A stretch of 64,000 bases of DNA from Actinoplanes sp. NBRC 103695 (lineage in GTDB: Bacteria; Actinomycetota; Actinomycetes; Mycobacteriales; Micromonosporaceae). A program made the translations under genes and the position numbers. Shown here one piece after another: positions 29,575-37,384 of the stretch (the stretch's first letter is position 1; every line of letters begins with the position of its first letter). The notes beneath the pieces were generated by a model, which made no database searches, was not told the origin of the DNA, and worked only from the letters and a program-made list of their open reading frames with translations. The stretch is from NCBI RefSeq assembly GCF_030269485.1, contig NZ_BSTL01000004.1, positions 1-64,000 of the forward strand. Direction: 5' to 3'.

Positions 29575-29841
29575 CCGCATGGCGCCGGCCCTGCGCAGGA
29601 TGGGGGGACGCCCTTCGCGGCCGACGCCGGCACCGCGCTGCGCAAGCTGATGGCCGAGACGCGGGCCGACGATGCGACGGCGGCCCCGGCCCGGTCCGCG
29701 GTGCCGATCTGGAACCAGGCGTTCCCGTTGATACGCGTGGGTGTTCCCCTCTCGATGTTCTGTTCGAGGACCACCCTCGTCCGGCCGGCCGACAACCCCC
29801 TGTCGGTGTTTCCGGCCTTTTCGACGGGATAGCCTCTCCTC
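29575..29841. other. Intergenic gap with a possible coding remnant and promoter
   Basis: No convincing gene. One frame reads TPFAADAGTALRKLMAETRADD, shown here only to position ~29690, with gene-like composition before turning into unusual codons, so a decayed gene end is possible. An inverted repeat lies near 29782-29820 (GGCCGGCCGACA / TGTCGG...CCGGCC). TAGCCT 6 nt before GTG 29842 may be a -10 box for the next gene. Confidence 0.3.
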
Positions 29842-30633
29842 GTGGGCACAGCGCTGGTCATCGAGAACGATCCGTCCGATCCCCTCGGCCGTCTGGGTGA
29901 GTGGCTGACCGAGGCCGAGCTGCCGTTGACCGTGCTGCGGCCGCACGCCGGTGACGAACTGCCCGAGACGCTGGACGACCACGTCGCGCTGGTCGTGCTG
30001 GGCGGCGATCAGGACGCGTTCGCATCCTCGGACGGGACGCCCGGCGCGCCCTGGTTCCCGAGGCTGGAGGGGCTCCTGCGGAAGGCGGTGCGCGGACGCG
30101 TACCCACGCTCGGGGTTTGTCTGGGGGGTCAGCTCCTCGCGGTGGCGCACGGTGGGCTGGTGGAGCGGTCGACGTCGGGGCCGGAGGTCGGGCCGGGGCT
30201 GGTCGGCCGGCGGGATGCGGCCGACACCGACCCGCTGTTCAAGTTTGTTCCGCTGCTGCCCGACGTGCTCCAGTGGCACCGCGACGAGATCACCGAGCTG
30301 CCGCTGAACGCCGTCCTGCTGGCCGCGTCGACCCGCTACCCGCATCAGGCGTTCCGGCTCGGCGACCGGGCCTGGGGGCTGCAGTTCCACATCGAGTGCG
30401 ACCTCGACATGATCAGCCGGTGGGCGGAGTCCGACGCCGCCATGCTGGAGGAGATCGGGTACGACCCGGGCGCCGTCGTGAGCGCCTGTGCCGCCGCGCT
30501 CGCCGACGTGGAGGAGGTCTGGCAGCCGTTCGCCGCCCGGTTCGCGTCGCTCGCCCTCGGCACGCTGCCCGACGCGGACGTACCGCCGAGCCCGGGTCCG
30601 GGCGGCCGCACGCTCCCGTTACTCGGTCACTGA
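29842..30633 (+). CDS. Class I glutamine amidotransferase-like protein
   Basis: 263 residues. Triad-type GATase: nucleophile Cys in TLGVCLGGQLLA and His-x-Glu in GLQFHIECD, the usual positions for GuaA-like domains. It hydrolyses glutamine, or a gamma-glutamyl compound, to release ammonia or glutamate; no synthetase domain is attached. It lies between glnA2 and glnE and its TGA is 1 nt before the glnE ATG, so it is probably co-transcribed and coupled with glnE. A role in degrading gamma-glutamylated amines alongside a GlnA2/GlnA3-type ligase is a speculation from context. Confidence 0.8.
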   Translation: MGTALVIENDPSDPLGRLGEWLTEAELPLTVLRPHAGDELPETLDDHVALVVLGGDQDAFASSDGTPGAPWFPRLEGLLRKAVRGRVPTLGVCLGGQLLAVAHGGLVERSTSGPEVGPGLVGRRDAADTDPLFKFVPLLPDVLQWHRDEITELPLNAVLLAASTRYPHQAFRLGDRAWGLQFHIECDLDMISRWAESDAAMLEEIGYDPGAVVSACAAALADVEEVWQPFAARFASLALGTLPDADVPPSPGPGGRTLPLLGH

Positions 30634-30634
30634 G

Positions 30635-33600
30635 ATGACCCGACCCAGCCGGTTGGCCCGGTACGGCTTCGCGGACAACGGCGCCCGGGCGGCCGACCTG
30701 CTCGGCCCGGGTGGCCTGCGGCTGTGGGACCAGGAGGCGCAGGAACCGGTCGACACGGAGGCCGGCGAGCTGCTGCACGCGATGTCCCGGGCGGCCGACC
30801 CCAACCTGGCGCTGCGCCAGCTGCACCGGATGGTCGAGACGGCGGTGCGCGACGCCCGCCTCCCCAAGGGCGCCCGCGCCGGTAAGGGTGACGACCTCGC
30901 TGATCATCCGGCCGCGCGGGACGTCGTCGAGGCGCTGCACGCCGACCAGGGTCTGCGCCGGCGGCTGCTGGCGGTGCTCGGGGCGTCGTCGGCGCTGGGC
31001 GACCATCTGGTGGCCAACCCGGGGGAGTGGCGGGTGCTGGCCACCGGCAAGACGGGACTGCCGCCCAAGGCGGAAGGTCACCTCGAAATCGGGGACGGCT
31101 CTTTTCCGGTCAGGGGCGGCGGCGGGGCTGCGGACGGCGAGTCGATGGGCGACGGGCCGCCTACCGTGGCGCAGTTGCGCCGGGCGTACCGGATCAGTCT
31201 CCTGCGCATCGCCGCCGCCGATCTCACCGGCGGGCGCGGGCTGGAACCGACGATGGGCGCGCTGTCCCGGCTGGCCGACGAGACGCTGGCGGCGGCGTAC
31301 CGGATGGCGGCGGCCGGCGTGCCGACCGAGCCCGCGCTGGCGGTCGTCGCGATGGGCAAATGCGGTGGGTACGAGCTGAACTACGTGTCCGACGTGGATG
31401 TCATCTTCGTGGCCCGCGGCGACGAGGACCTGAGCGCCGGGACGACGATCGCGGCGAAGCTGATCGAGATCTGCGGTCAGGTGGCCTGGCCGGTGGACGC
31501 CGCGCTGCGCCCCGAGGGCAGCCGCGGCCCGCTGGTCCGGACGCTCGCCTCGCACCAGGCCTACTACCACCGGTGGGCGCGCACCTGGGAGTTCCAGGCG
31601 CTGCTCAAGGCGCGCCCGGCGGCCGGCGACCTGGAGCTGGCGCAGGAGTGGATCGACGATCTGGCGCCGCTGGTGTGGCATGCGGCGGAGCGGCCGGAGG
31701 CGGTCGTCGACGTCCGCGACATGCGCCGCAAGATCATCGAGAACGTGCCGAAGGACAAGGTCGACCGGGAGATCAAGCGTGGTCCGGGCGGGCTGCGGGA
31801 CATCGAGTTCGCCGTCCAGCTGCTGCAGCTCGTGCACGGCCGGGTGGACGAGACGCTGCGCGAACCGGGCACGATCCCGGCGTTGCGGGCGCTGGTCGCC
31901 GGCGGCTACGTGGGCCGGGACGACGGCGAGACGCTGCTGCGGGGCTACCGCTTCCTGCGCGGCGTCGAGCACCGGCTTCAACTGCAGAATCTCCGGCGTA
32001 CGCACACCGTCCCGGACGACCCGGCCGGTGAGCGCTGGCTGGCCGCCGCCCTGGGTTATGTCGCGATGCCCGGCCAGGACGCGGTCGAGGCCTTCCGCTC
32101 CGACTGGGTCGGTCACGCCGCGCAGGTCCGCCGCCTGCACGTGAAACTGCTCTACCAGCCGCTGCTGGAGGCGGTCGCCCGGGTGCCCGCCGAGGCGCTG
32201 CGGATGACCACGGAGTCGGCCGGCAAACGCCTCGTGGTGCTCGGCTTCGCCGACCCGACCGGCGCCCTGCGCCACCTCCAGGCGCTGACCGGCGGCGTCA
32301 CCCGCACCGCGGCCATCCAGCGCACCCTGCTCCCGATGCTGCTGCAGGAGTTCGCCGACGCCCCCGAGCCCGACCGCGGCCTGCTCAACTACCGCCACGT
32401 GTCGGACAAGCTGGGCAGCACGCCGTGGTACCTGCGCCTGCTCCGCGACGGCGGCCCGGTCGCGATGCGGCTGGCCCGGGTGCTGAGCCTGTCCCGGTAC
32501 GCGACCGACCTGCTGATCCGCGACCCGGAGGCGTTGCGCCTGCTCGCCGAGGACAGCGAGCTGCAGCCCCGGTCGCGGGAGAAACTGCTGGACGGGTTCG
32601 CCGCAGCGGCCGACCGGCACACCAGCGACCCGGAGAAGGCGATCGCCGCGGTCCGCGCGTCCCGCCGCCGAGAACTCTTCCGGGTGGCCTGCGCCGACAT
32701 CCTCAGCCGGGCCGGTGAGCTCGCCCCGGCCGGCGCGCTCGACGTGGACGCGGTCGGCATCGCGCTCTCCGACATCACCGACGCCACCCTGACCGCCGCG
32801 CTCAAGGTCGCCCAGCGCAGCCACCCCGGGCCGGACGGCCTGCGGTTCGCGGTGATCGGGATGGGCCGGCTCGGCGGTTACGAGATGAGCTACCCGTCCG
32901 ACGCCGACGTGCTGTTCGTGTACGAACCGCCGGAGGGCAGGCCCGAGGGTGAGGCGGCCACGGCCGCGCACGCGATCGCCGAGGAGATGCGCCGCCTGCT
33001 CAACGCGCCCGCCCCCGACCCGGCGCTGGGCATCGACGCCGACCTGCGCCCGGAGGGCCGGCAGGGTCCGCTGGTGCGCAGCCTGAACGCCTACCAGCAG
33101 TACTACGCCCGATGGTCGAAGGTGTGGGAGTCGCAGGCGCTGCTGCGGGCCCGCTGGGTCTGCGGCGACCAGGAGCTCGGGCTGCGGTTCGAGGCGCTGG
33201 CCGACGGCATGCGCTACCCGCGCGGCGGGCTGAGCCGCGAGCAGGTGGTGGAGATCCGGCGGATCAAGGCCCGGGTGGAGACCGAGCGGCTGCCCCGCGG
33301 CGCCGACCCCAACACGCACACCAAACTCGGCCGCGGCGGTCTTGCCGATGTGGAGTGGGCGGTCCAGCTTCTTCAACTTCGCCACGCGTACGCGCTGCCG
33401 GAGCTGCGCCTCACCCGGACCCTGGAGGCTCTGACCGCCGAGGCCGGTGCGGGCCTGATCGCGAAGCCGGACGCGGCCGCCATGAGTGCGGGGTGGACGC
33501 TGGCGGCCCGGGTGCGTAACGCTTTGACCCTGGTCCGCGGCCGTCCCACCGACCAGTTGCCCCGGCACGGCGTCGAGCTGGCCGGCGTGGTCCTGCTGCT

Positions 33601-33691
33601 CGGCGGCACCGACCCGGGCGAGTTCGTCGACTCGTACCTGCGGGTGGCCCGCCGCTCCCGCGCCGCCATGGAACGAGTGCTGGACGCCTGA
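30635..33691 (+). CDS. glnE: Bifunctional glutamine synthetase adenylyltransferase/deadenylase
   Basis: 1018 residues. Two nucleotidyltransferase halves each with a G-x(5)-E-x(5)-SD-x-D pattern: GKCGGYELNYVSDVDVIFV (about residues 240-258) and GRLGGYEMSYPSDADVLFV (about 745-763), followed in each by GPGGLRDIEFAVQLLQL or GRGGLADVEWAVQLLQL. The C-terminal half adenylylates and the N-terminal half de-adenylylates glutamine synthetase I. ATG 30635 overlaps nothing but sits one base after the GATase stop. glnA-glnE-glnA2 linkage is usual in actinobacteria. Confidence 0.95.
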   Translation: MTRPSRLARYGFADNGARAADLLGPGGLRLWDQEAQEPVDTEAGELLHAMSRAADPNLALRQLHRMVETAVRDARLPKGARAGKGDDLADHPAARDVVEALHADQGLRRRLLAVLGASSALGDHLVANPGEWRVLATGKTGLPPKAEGHLEIGDGSFPVRGGGGAADGESMGDGPPTVAQLRRAYRISLLRIAAADLTGGRGLEPTMGALSRLADETLAAAYRMAAAGVPTEPALAVVAMGKCGGYELNYVSDVDVIFVARGDEDLSAGTTIAAKLIEICGQVAWPVDAALRPEGSRGPLVRTLASHQAYYHRWARTWEFQALLKARPAAGDLELAQEWIDDLAPLVWHAAERPEAVVDVRDMRRKIIENVPKDKVDREIKRGPGGLRDIEFAVQLLQLVHGRVDETLREPGTIPALRALVAGGYVGRDDGETLLRGYRFLRGVEHRLQLQNLRRTHTVPDDPAGERWLAAALGYVAMPGQDAVEAFRSDWVGHAAQVRRLHVKLLYQPLLEAVARVPAEALRMTTESAGKRLVVLGFADPTGALRHLQALTGGVTRTAAIQRTLLPMLLQEFADAPEPDRGLLNYRHVSDKLGSTPWYLRLLRDGGPVAMRLARVLSLSRYATDLLIRDPEALRLLAEDSELQPRSREKLLDGFAAAADRHTSDPEKAIAAVRASRRRELFRVACADILSRAGELAPAGALDVDAVGIALSDITDATLTAALKVAQRSHPGPDGLRFAVIGMGRLGGYEMSYPSDADVLFVYEPPEGRPEGEAATAAHAIAEEMRRLLNAPAPDPALGIDADLRPEGRQGPLVRSLNAYQQYYARWSKVWESQALLRARWVCGDQELGLRFEALADGMRYPRGGLSREQVVEIRRIKARVETERLPRGADPNTHTKLGRGGLADVEWAVQLLQLRHAYALPELRLTRTLEALTAEAGAGLIAKPDAAAMSAGWTLAARVRNALTLVRGRPTDQLPRHGVELAGVVLLLGGTDPGEFVDSYLRVARRSRAAMERVLDA

Positions 33692-33724
33692 GCGTTACAC
33701 CTGCGGATCGCAGAGCGTTACCTT
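33690..33724 (+). promoter_or_regulatory. Direct repeats, small palindrome and leaderless -10 before the radical SAM gene
   Basis: GAGCGTTAC occurs at 33690-33698 and 33713-33721, flanking CTGCG-GAT-CGCAG (33701-33713). TACCTT (33719-33724) ends 7 nt before ATG 33732. This suggests an independent, regulated, leaderless transcript. Confidence 0.45.
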
Positions 33725-33731
33725 CATCGAG

Positions 33732-34877
33732 ATGATGATCACTTCGGTTCGGCTGGCGCGCGGCGTCCGGTTACGGAGGGAGACATTCGGCGCGATCGCC
33801 TATGTCTCCGAGCGTGACCACTTCTACGCGCTCGACCACGCTCACGTCGACGCCCTCCGCAAGGGCGGCACGCCGGAGATGGCGGCCGCCGGGATCTGCG
33901 AGTCGGACCTTCCCCAGCGGGCCTTCTACGGCCGGTCCCAGTTCGGTTCCTTCCCCGAGGGGCTGCCGGCCGTGTCGCTGCCGCTGGTCGTCAACTGCTT
34001 CGCCACCGCGGACTGCCCGCTGCGCTGCACCTACTGCCACGCCGACGACCTGATGACCGGATACCGCGACCGGGACGACCCGTCGTGGCCGGACGAGGTG
34101 ATCCGGGTCGCCCGGGCCACCCCCGCGATGGTCGGCGTGGTCACCGGCGGCGAGCCGCTGTCCCGGCCGGACAACGCGGAACGTCTCATCCGGGCGCTGA
34201 CCCGGGACAAGGCCGTCGTGCTGGACACCTCCGGAATGGGCGACCTGGGCCGGTTGACGCCGGTGCTGCGGGAGTGCGGCGTCCACGTACGCATCTCCTT
34301 GGACAGCTCGGACCGTGACGTCAACGACCGGCTCCGCCCGATCAACCGGCGTTACCTGCCGCTGGGCGCGAGCTCGCACCGGTCGGCGTGGGAGGCCCTC
34401 CACCTGGCCCGCGCGGAGTCCCTGTCGTGCAGCGCGCAGACCGTGGTGACCGCGCAGAACGGCTCGTACGCCCAGCTCCTGGCCCTGCGCGACGATCTGG
34501 TGGCGGCCGGCGTGCGGACCTGGACCCTGCACGTCGTGGTGGCCGCGGGCAAGGCGGCGCACCGGCCGCGGGGGCTGCTGACCGGCGACGACGCAGTGCA
34601 GACCCTGGTACGCGTGGTCGACGACACCGCGGCGGCCGCCCTGCCGATCGACATCCGCGTCACCAGCACCCACCGGGCACCCAACTCGACCCTGCTGATC
34701 AGCGCCCGCGGCGAACTGGCCGTCCAGCGTGGTGACGGCACCGGCAAGGACGTGCTGCCGGTGTCCCGGTTCGCCGCCCGCAGCGGGGTGATGCGCCATT
34801 TCCGCAGGCGCATCGACCAGGCCGGCCACGCCAGCCGCTACCTCAACGGGACGCTGGACCTGTCTGTCCGCGTTTAG
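33732..34877 (+). CDS. Radical SAM protein with N-terminal RRE/PqqD-like segment
   Basis: 381 residues. Radical SAM cluster ligands Cys95, Cys99, Cys102 in CPLRCTYCHADD, then VTGGEPLSRPD (SAM-binding GGEP) and RISLDSSD. The first ~45 residues (VRLRRETFGAIAYVSERDHFYALD) resemble the peptide-binding RRE fold of PqqD/MftB, in which R-x-E-x-FGA is common. There is no SPASM Cys cluster at the C terminus. Fusion of an RRE to a radical SAM core normally means modification of a ribosomal peptide, but no short precursor gene or other maturation gene is adjacent. Substrate unknown. Its TAG starts the inverted repeat at 34875. Confidence 0.75.
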   Translation: MMITSVRLARGVRLRRETFGAIAYVSERDHFYALDHAHVDALRKGGTPEMAAAGICESDLPQRAFYGRSQFGSFPEGLPAVSLPLVVNCFATADCPLRCTYCHADDLMTGYRDRDDPSWPDEVIRVARATPAMVGVVTGGEPLSRPDNAERLIRALTRDKAVVLDTSGMGDLGRLTPVLRECGVHVRISLDSSDRDVNDRLRPINRRYLPLGASSHRSAWEALHLARAESLSCSAQTVVTAQNGSYAQLLALRDDLVAAGVRTWTLHVVVAAGKAAHRPRGLLTGDDAVQTLVRVVDDTAAAALPIDIRVTSTHRAPNSTLLISARGELAVQRGDGTGKDVLPVSRFAARSGVMRHFRRRIDQAGHASRYLNGTLDLSVRV

Positions 34878-34934
34878 GTCGTGTTTCAAACCCGGCCAGG
34901 CACGAGGCGTGGTCCAGGTTTGAAACACGACCTA
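34875..34934. repeat. Perfect 18-bp inverted repeat that forms both stop codons of convergent genes
   Basis: Left arm TAGGTCGTGTTTCAAACC (34875-34892), right arm its exact complement (34917-34934), loop 24 nt. The outermost triplets are the TAG codons of the radical SAM gene and of the minus-strand DUF6807 gene. Same architecture and arm length as 18416-18472. Confidence 0.85.
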
Positions 34935-35693
34935 GCCGGACCAGCGGCGGGCGGCGTCGGCCACGGTCAGGACGCCGTCGGCCACCAGGACGTTCAGCTG
35001 CCGGGTCAGGGTCTCGCCGGCCGGGATCGTCAACGGCTTGTCGAAGGCCAGGGCGGCGCAGACGCCCGCGTACTCGCCGGTGCGGACGAACCAGCGGTCC
35101 GCGCCGGTCAGGCCGTCGAAGACCAGCGTGTACGCGCCGGCGACGGTCAGCGCCACCCACTCGTCGGCGCTGCCGTTGGGCTCGCCGCCGCCCGGGGTGA
35201 AGGCGACCGCCTCGCCGGGTCCGGCCCGCCAGAAGAAGCCGCCGTAGCCCGCGCCGCCGGGCCGGCCGTTCGTCGCAGGGCTGCCCAGCACGACGTCGAA
35301 GTCCGGCGCGGTCAGCGTGTACCCGACGCGCAGCATCCACCCGTGCCGGGCCGCCGTCGCACGCATCGTGCGCCGCTCGGTGAGCAGCACCGCGCCCGTG
35401 CCGTCCCGCCAGCGCAGCAGGCCGTCGTCGTCGTGGGTGATCCGGCCGTGATCGTCACGCCAGACATAACCCTCGTCGCGTACGTAGGTGCGGCCACCCC
35501 AGAGGTTCCAGCCGTTCACGTCGGCCATCGCGAGCGACACACCCATGTGCCACGGGTGGTCGACACAGAGCGCATCGGTGACAACCACCCCGCCGAGTGT
35601 CCGCACCGGGTGCAGGTACGGCCGTGGGCCGAGCCGGATGTCCAGCTCAGGGGCCTGGACATAGGTAGTCACCGGCACACCGTCGGAGAACAT
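34932..35693 (-). CDS. DUF6807 (PmoA-like) family protein
   Basis: 253 residues, no signal peptide. Motifs RPYLHPVRTLGGVVVTD, DHPWHMGVSLAMADVNGWNLWGG (shown in part) and GYGGFFWRAG match the DUF6807 family, sometimes labelled PmoA from a mis-association with methane oxygenase. Members have a galactose-mutarotase-like beta-sandwich and often sit in sugar-catabolism loci, so a carbohydrate role is likely but unproven. ATG 35693 has TAGAGT 6 nt upstream and may be leaderless. It lies next to the uronate locus but on a separate transcript. Confidence 0.75.
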   Translation of the reverse strand: MFSDGVPVTTYVQAPELDIRLGPRPYLHPVRTLGGVVVTDALCVDHPWHMGVSLAMADVNGWNLWGGRTYVRDEGYVWRDDHGRITHDDDGLLRWRDGTGAVLLTERRTMRATAARHGWMLRVGYTLTAPDFDVVLGSPATNGRPGGAGYGGFFWRAGPGEAVAFTPGGGEPNGSADEWVALTVAGAYTLVFDGLTGADRWFVRTGEYAGVCAALAFDKPLTIPAGETLTRQLNVLVADGVLTVADAARRWSG

Positions 35694-35794
35694 GCTGCCA
35701 CTCTAATGGCCTCAATCGGCCACGGGCTGTTGACCTGATTCGATCCATCCCTAAGATGAGCCGTCCGGCAACCTGTCTGTCCAAGGAGGACATT

Positions 35795-36199
35795 GTGACC
35801 GTCGCGTCCGCGCCCAGCGTGGGTCCGCTGGGCTACTGGCTCGGCTGCTTCCGCAAGTACGCCACCTTCGAGGGCCGCGCCCGCCGCGCCGAGTACTGGT
35901 GGTTCACGCTCCTCAACGTGCTGCTGTACGCCATCGTGCTCGCGGTCGGCTTCGGTCTCGACTCCGCCACCGGCGGCGAGGGCGTCATCCCCGGCGTCCT
36001 GATCGTCCTCTACGTGCTCGCGGTCTTCCTGCCCTCCCTGGCGGTCACGGTCCGCCGCCTGCACGACGCCGGCAACACCGGCTGGTTCTACCTGCTCAGC
36101 CTCATCCCGTTCGTGGGCGGGATCATCCTGCTCGTGCTGACCCTCCAGGCCGGCAACCCGGGCCCCAACCAGTACGGGCCCGACCCGCGCCAGATCTAG
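35795..36199 (+). CDS. DUF805 integral membrane protein
   Basis: 134 residues. DUF805 pattern: GYWLGCFRKYATFEGRARRAEYWWF at the N terminus (quoted in part as FEGRARRAEYWWF), then three or four membrane helices, LAVTVRRLHDAGNTGWF and a C-terminal GPNQYGPDP. Function of the family unknown. GTG 35795 has AAGGAGGACATT directly upstream, a textbook ribosome site; the frame to 35756 is not needed. Short single-gene unit between divergent and convergent neighbours. Confidence 0.85.
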   Translation: MTVASAPSVGPLGYWLGCFRKYATFEGRARRAEYWWFTLLNVLLYAIVLAVGFGLDSATGGEGVIPGVLIVLYVLAVFLPSLAVTVRRLHDAGNTGWFYLLSLIPFVGGIILLVLTLQAGNPGPNQYGPDPRQI

Positions 36200-36232
36200 A
36201 GCCGGGGCGGCCTCGCCGCTTCGCCGGGCGTG

Positions 36233-37384
36233 TCAGGCGAGCGTCATCTGTACAGCACTTTCCGGGTGGGCCCAGGGAACGTCGAGTTCGGACGGCAGCA
36301 GGCCGGTGTCCGCGACCCGCCGCAGGACGGAGTTGATGCCGGTGATGACCCGGACCCGGTCGTCGCCGGTCCCGTGGTCGGTGATGCGGGAGTCGTCCAC
36401 GAGGCGCGGCACCGGCCCCGCGGTCAGGGCCGCCGCCAGTCTGGTGAAGCCCAGTGTGCACGCCAGCGGCGCCAGCAGCGGCGTGCCGTCGCGGCGGTGC
36501 TCGATCAGGTTGGTGAGCAGGTCGACCCGGCCGGGTACGTCGGCGAAGGGCGAGCCGGGCAGCAGCAGCCGGTCGGTGGGGTATTCGAGCACCGCCCGGC
36601 CGGCGTCGCCGGTGACGATGACCTCGCCGGCGATGAAGTCCTCGCCGGCCAGCGTCACCGCGGCCGTCAGGGTCGTCCCGCCGCGCAGCTCGACCCGGGC
36701 GAACGCGGTGTCGTCGGTCGCGATCGGCCGGGTGCGGTACCGCTCCGCGGTGAGCGTGACCGGGTCGTCGCCGGCCACCGCCAGGCTCTGCATCAGCGCG
36801 TGGGCCAGCGGGTTCACCAGTGCGCCGTCGCCCAGTCCCTGCCGTCCGGCCCAGGCGGCGCGCCGGTAGTACACGTCGGCCCGTTGCCAGGACGCGACCG
36901 TGGCCACGTGGTGGATCTCGCCGAGCGCGCCGCCGGCGACCGCTTCGGTGAGTCTGGCCAGGGCAGCCGACCCGAGCGCCTGGAAGCCGATCTGGCAGGC
37001 CCGCCCGGTCGAGGCGAGCGCGGCGGTCAGCACCTCGTGCTCGGCGGGGGAGACCACCGGGGGTTTCTCCAGGAGCAGGTCGCAGCCGGTTTCGAGGGCG
37101 TCCAGCGCGATCGGCAGGTGGGTGTGCGGCGGGGTGCAGATCACCACGACATCGATGGGTACGGAGGTGAGCAGCTCGCGATGATCAGTGAAGACGGGTA
37201 CGCCCGCCATCCGCGGCCCCGCCACCGCCCCTGACTCGGCTGAAGGCAGCACCATCTCCTCGATCGGGGCCGGGTCGGCCATCCCGGTCAGCTCCACCAT
37301 CCCGTCGGCGGCGAGCTCGGCCAGCCGCCGCCGGTGCCACTTCCCGTGGCCACCGGCGCCGATCAGCCCGACCCGCACCGTCAT
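36233..37384 (-). CDS. Gfo/Idh/MocA-family oxidoreductase
   Basis: 383 residues. NAD(P)-binding VGLIGAGGHGKWH, then DVVVICTPPHTHLPIALDAL and the EKPPV motif (LLLEKPPVVSPAEH) with the catalytic Lys. The substrate-binding half shows DVYYRRAAWAGRQGLGDGALVNPLAHALMQ (in part). Substrate is likely a sugar or sugar acid. ATG 37384 overlaps the upstream reductase stop as ATGA. Last gene of the minus-strand sugar-acid operon. A role in interconverting the imported glycoside before the uronate steps is an inference. Confidence 0.85.
   Translation of the reverse strand: MTVRVGLIGAGGHGKWHRRRLAELAADGMVELTGMADPAPIEEMVLPSAESGAVAGPRMAGVPVFTDHRELLTSVPIDVVVICTPPHTHLPIALDALETGCDLLLEKPPVVSPAEHEVLTAALASTGRACQIGFQALGSAALARLTEAVAGGALGEIHHVATVASWQRADVYYRRAAWAGRQGLGDGALVNPLAHALMQSLAVAGDDPVTLTAERYRTRPIATDDTAFARVELRGGTTLTAAVTLAGEDFIAGEVIVTGDAGRAVLEYPTDRLLLPGSPFADVPGRVDLLTNLIEHRRDGTPLLAPLACTLGFTRLAAALTAGPVPRLVDDSRITDHGTGDDRVRVITGINSVLRRVADTGLLPSELDVPWAHPESAVQMTLA

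Noticed and set aside
29650..29832. 60-codon gene between the DUF350 and GATase genes
   Set aside because: No ribosome site and the second half has unusual codons; treated as a gap with a possible remnant.
30413..33568. Very long open frame on the minus strand opposite glnE (about 1050 codons)
   Set aside because: Composition is Arg/Gly/Gln/Val-rich with no motif; the plus strand encodes a full GlnE. High GC leaves the opposite frame open by chance.
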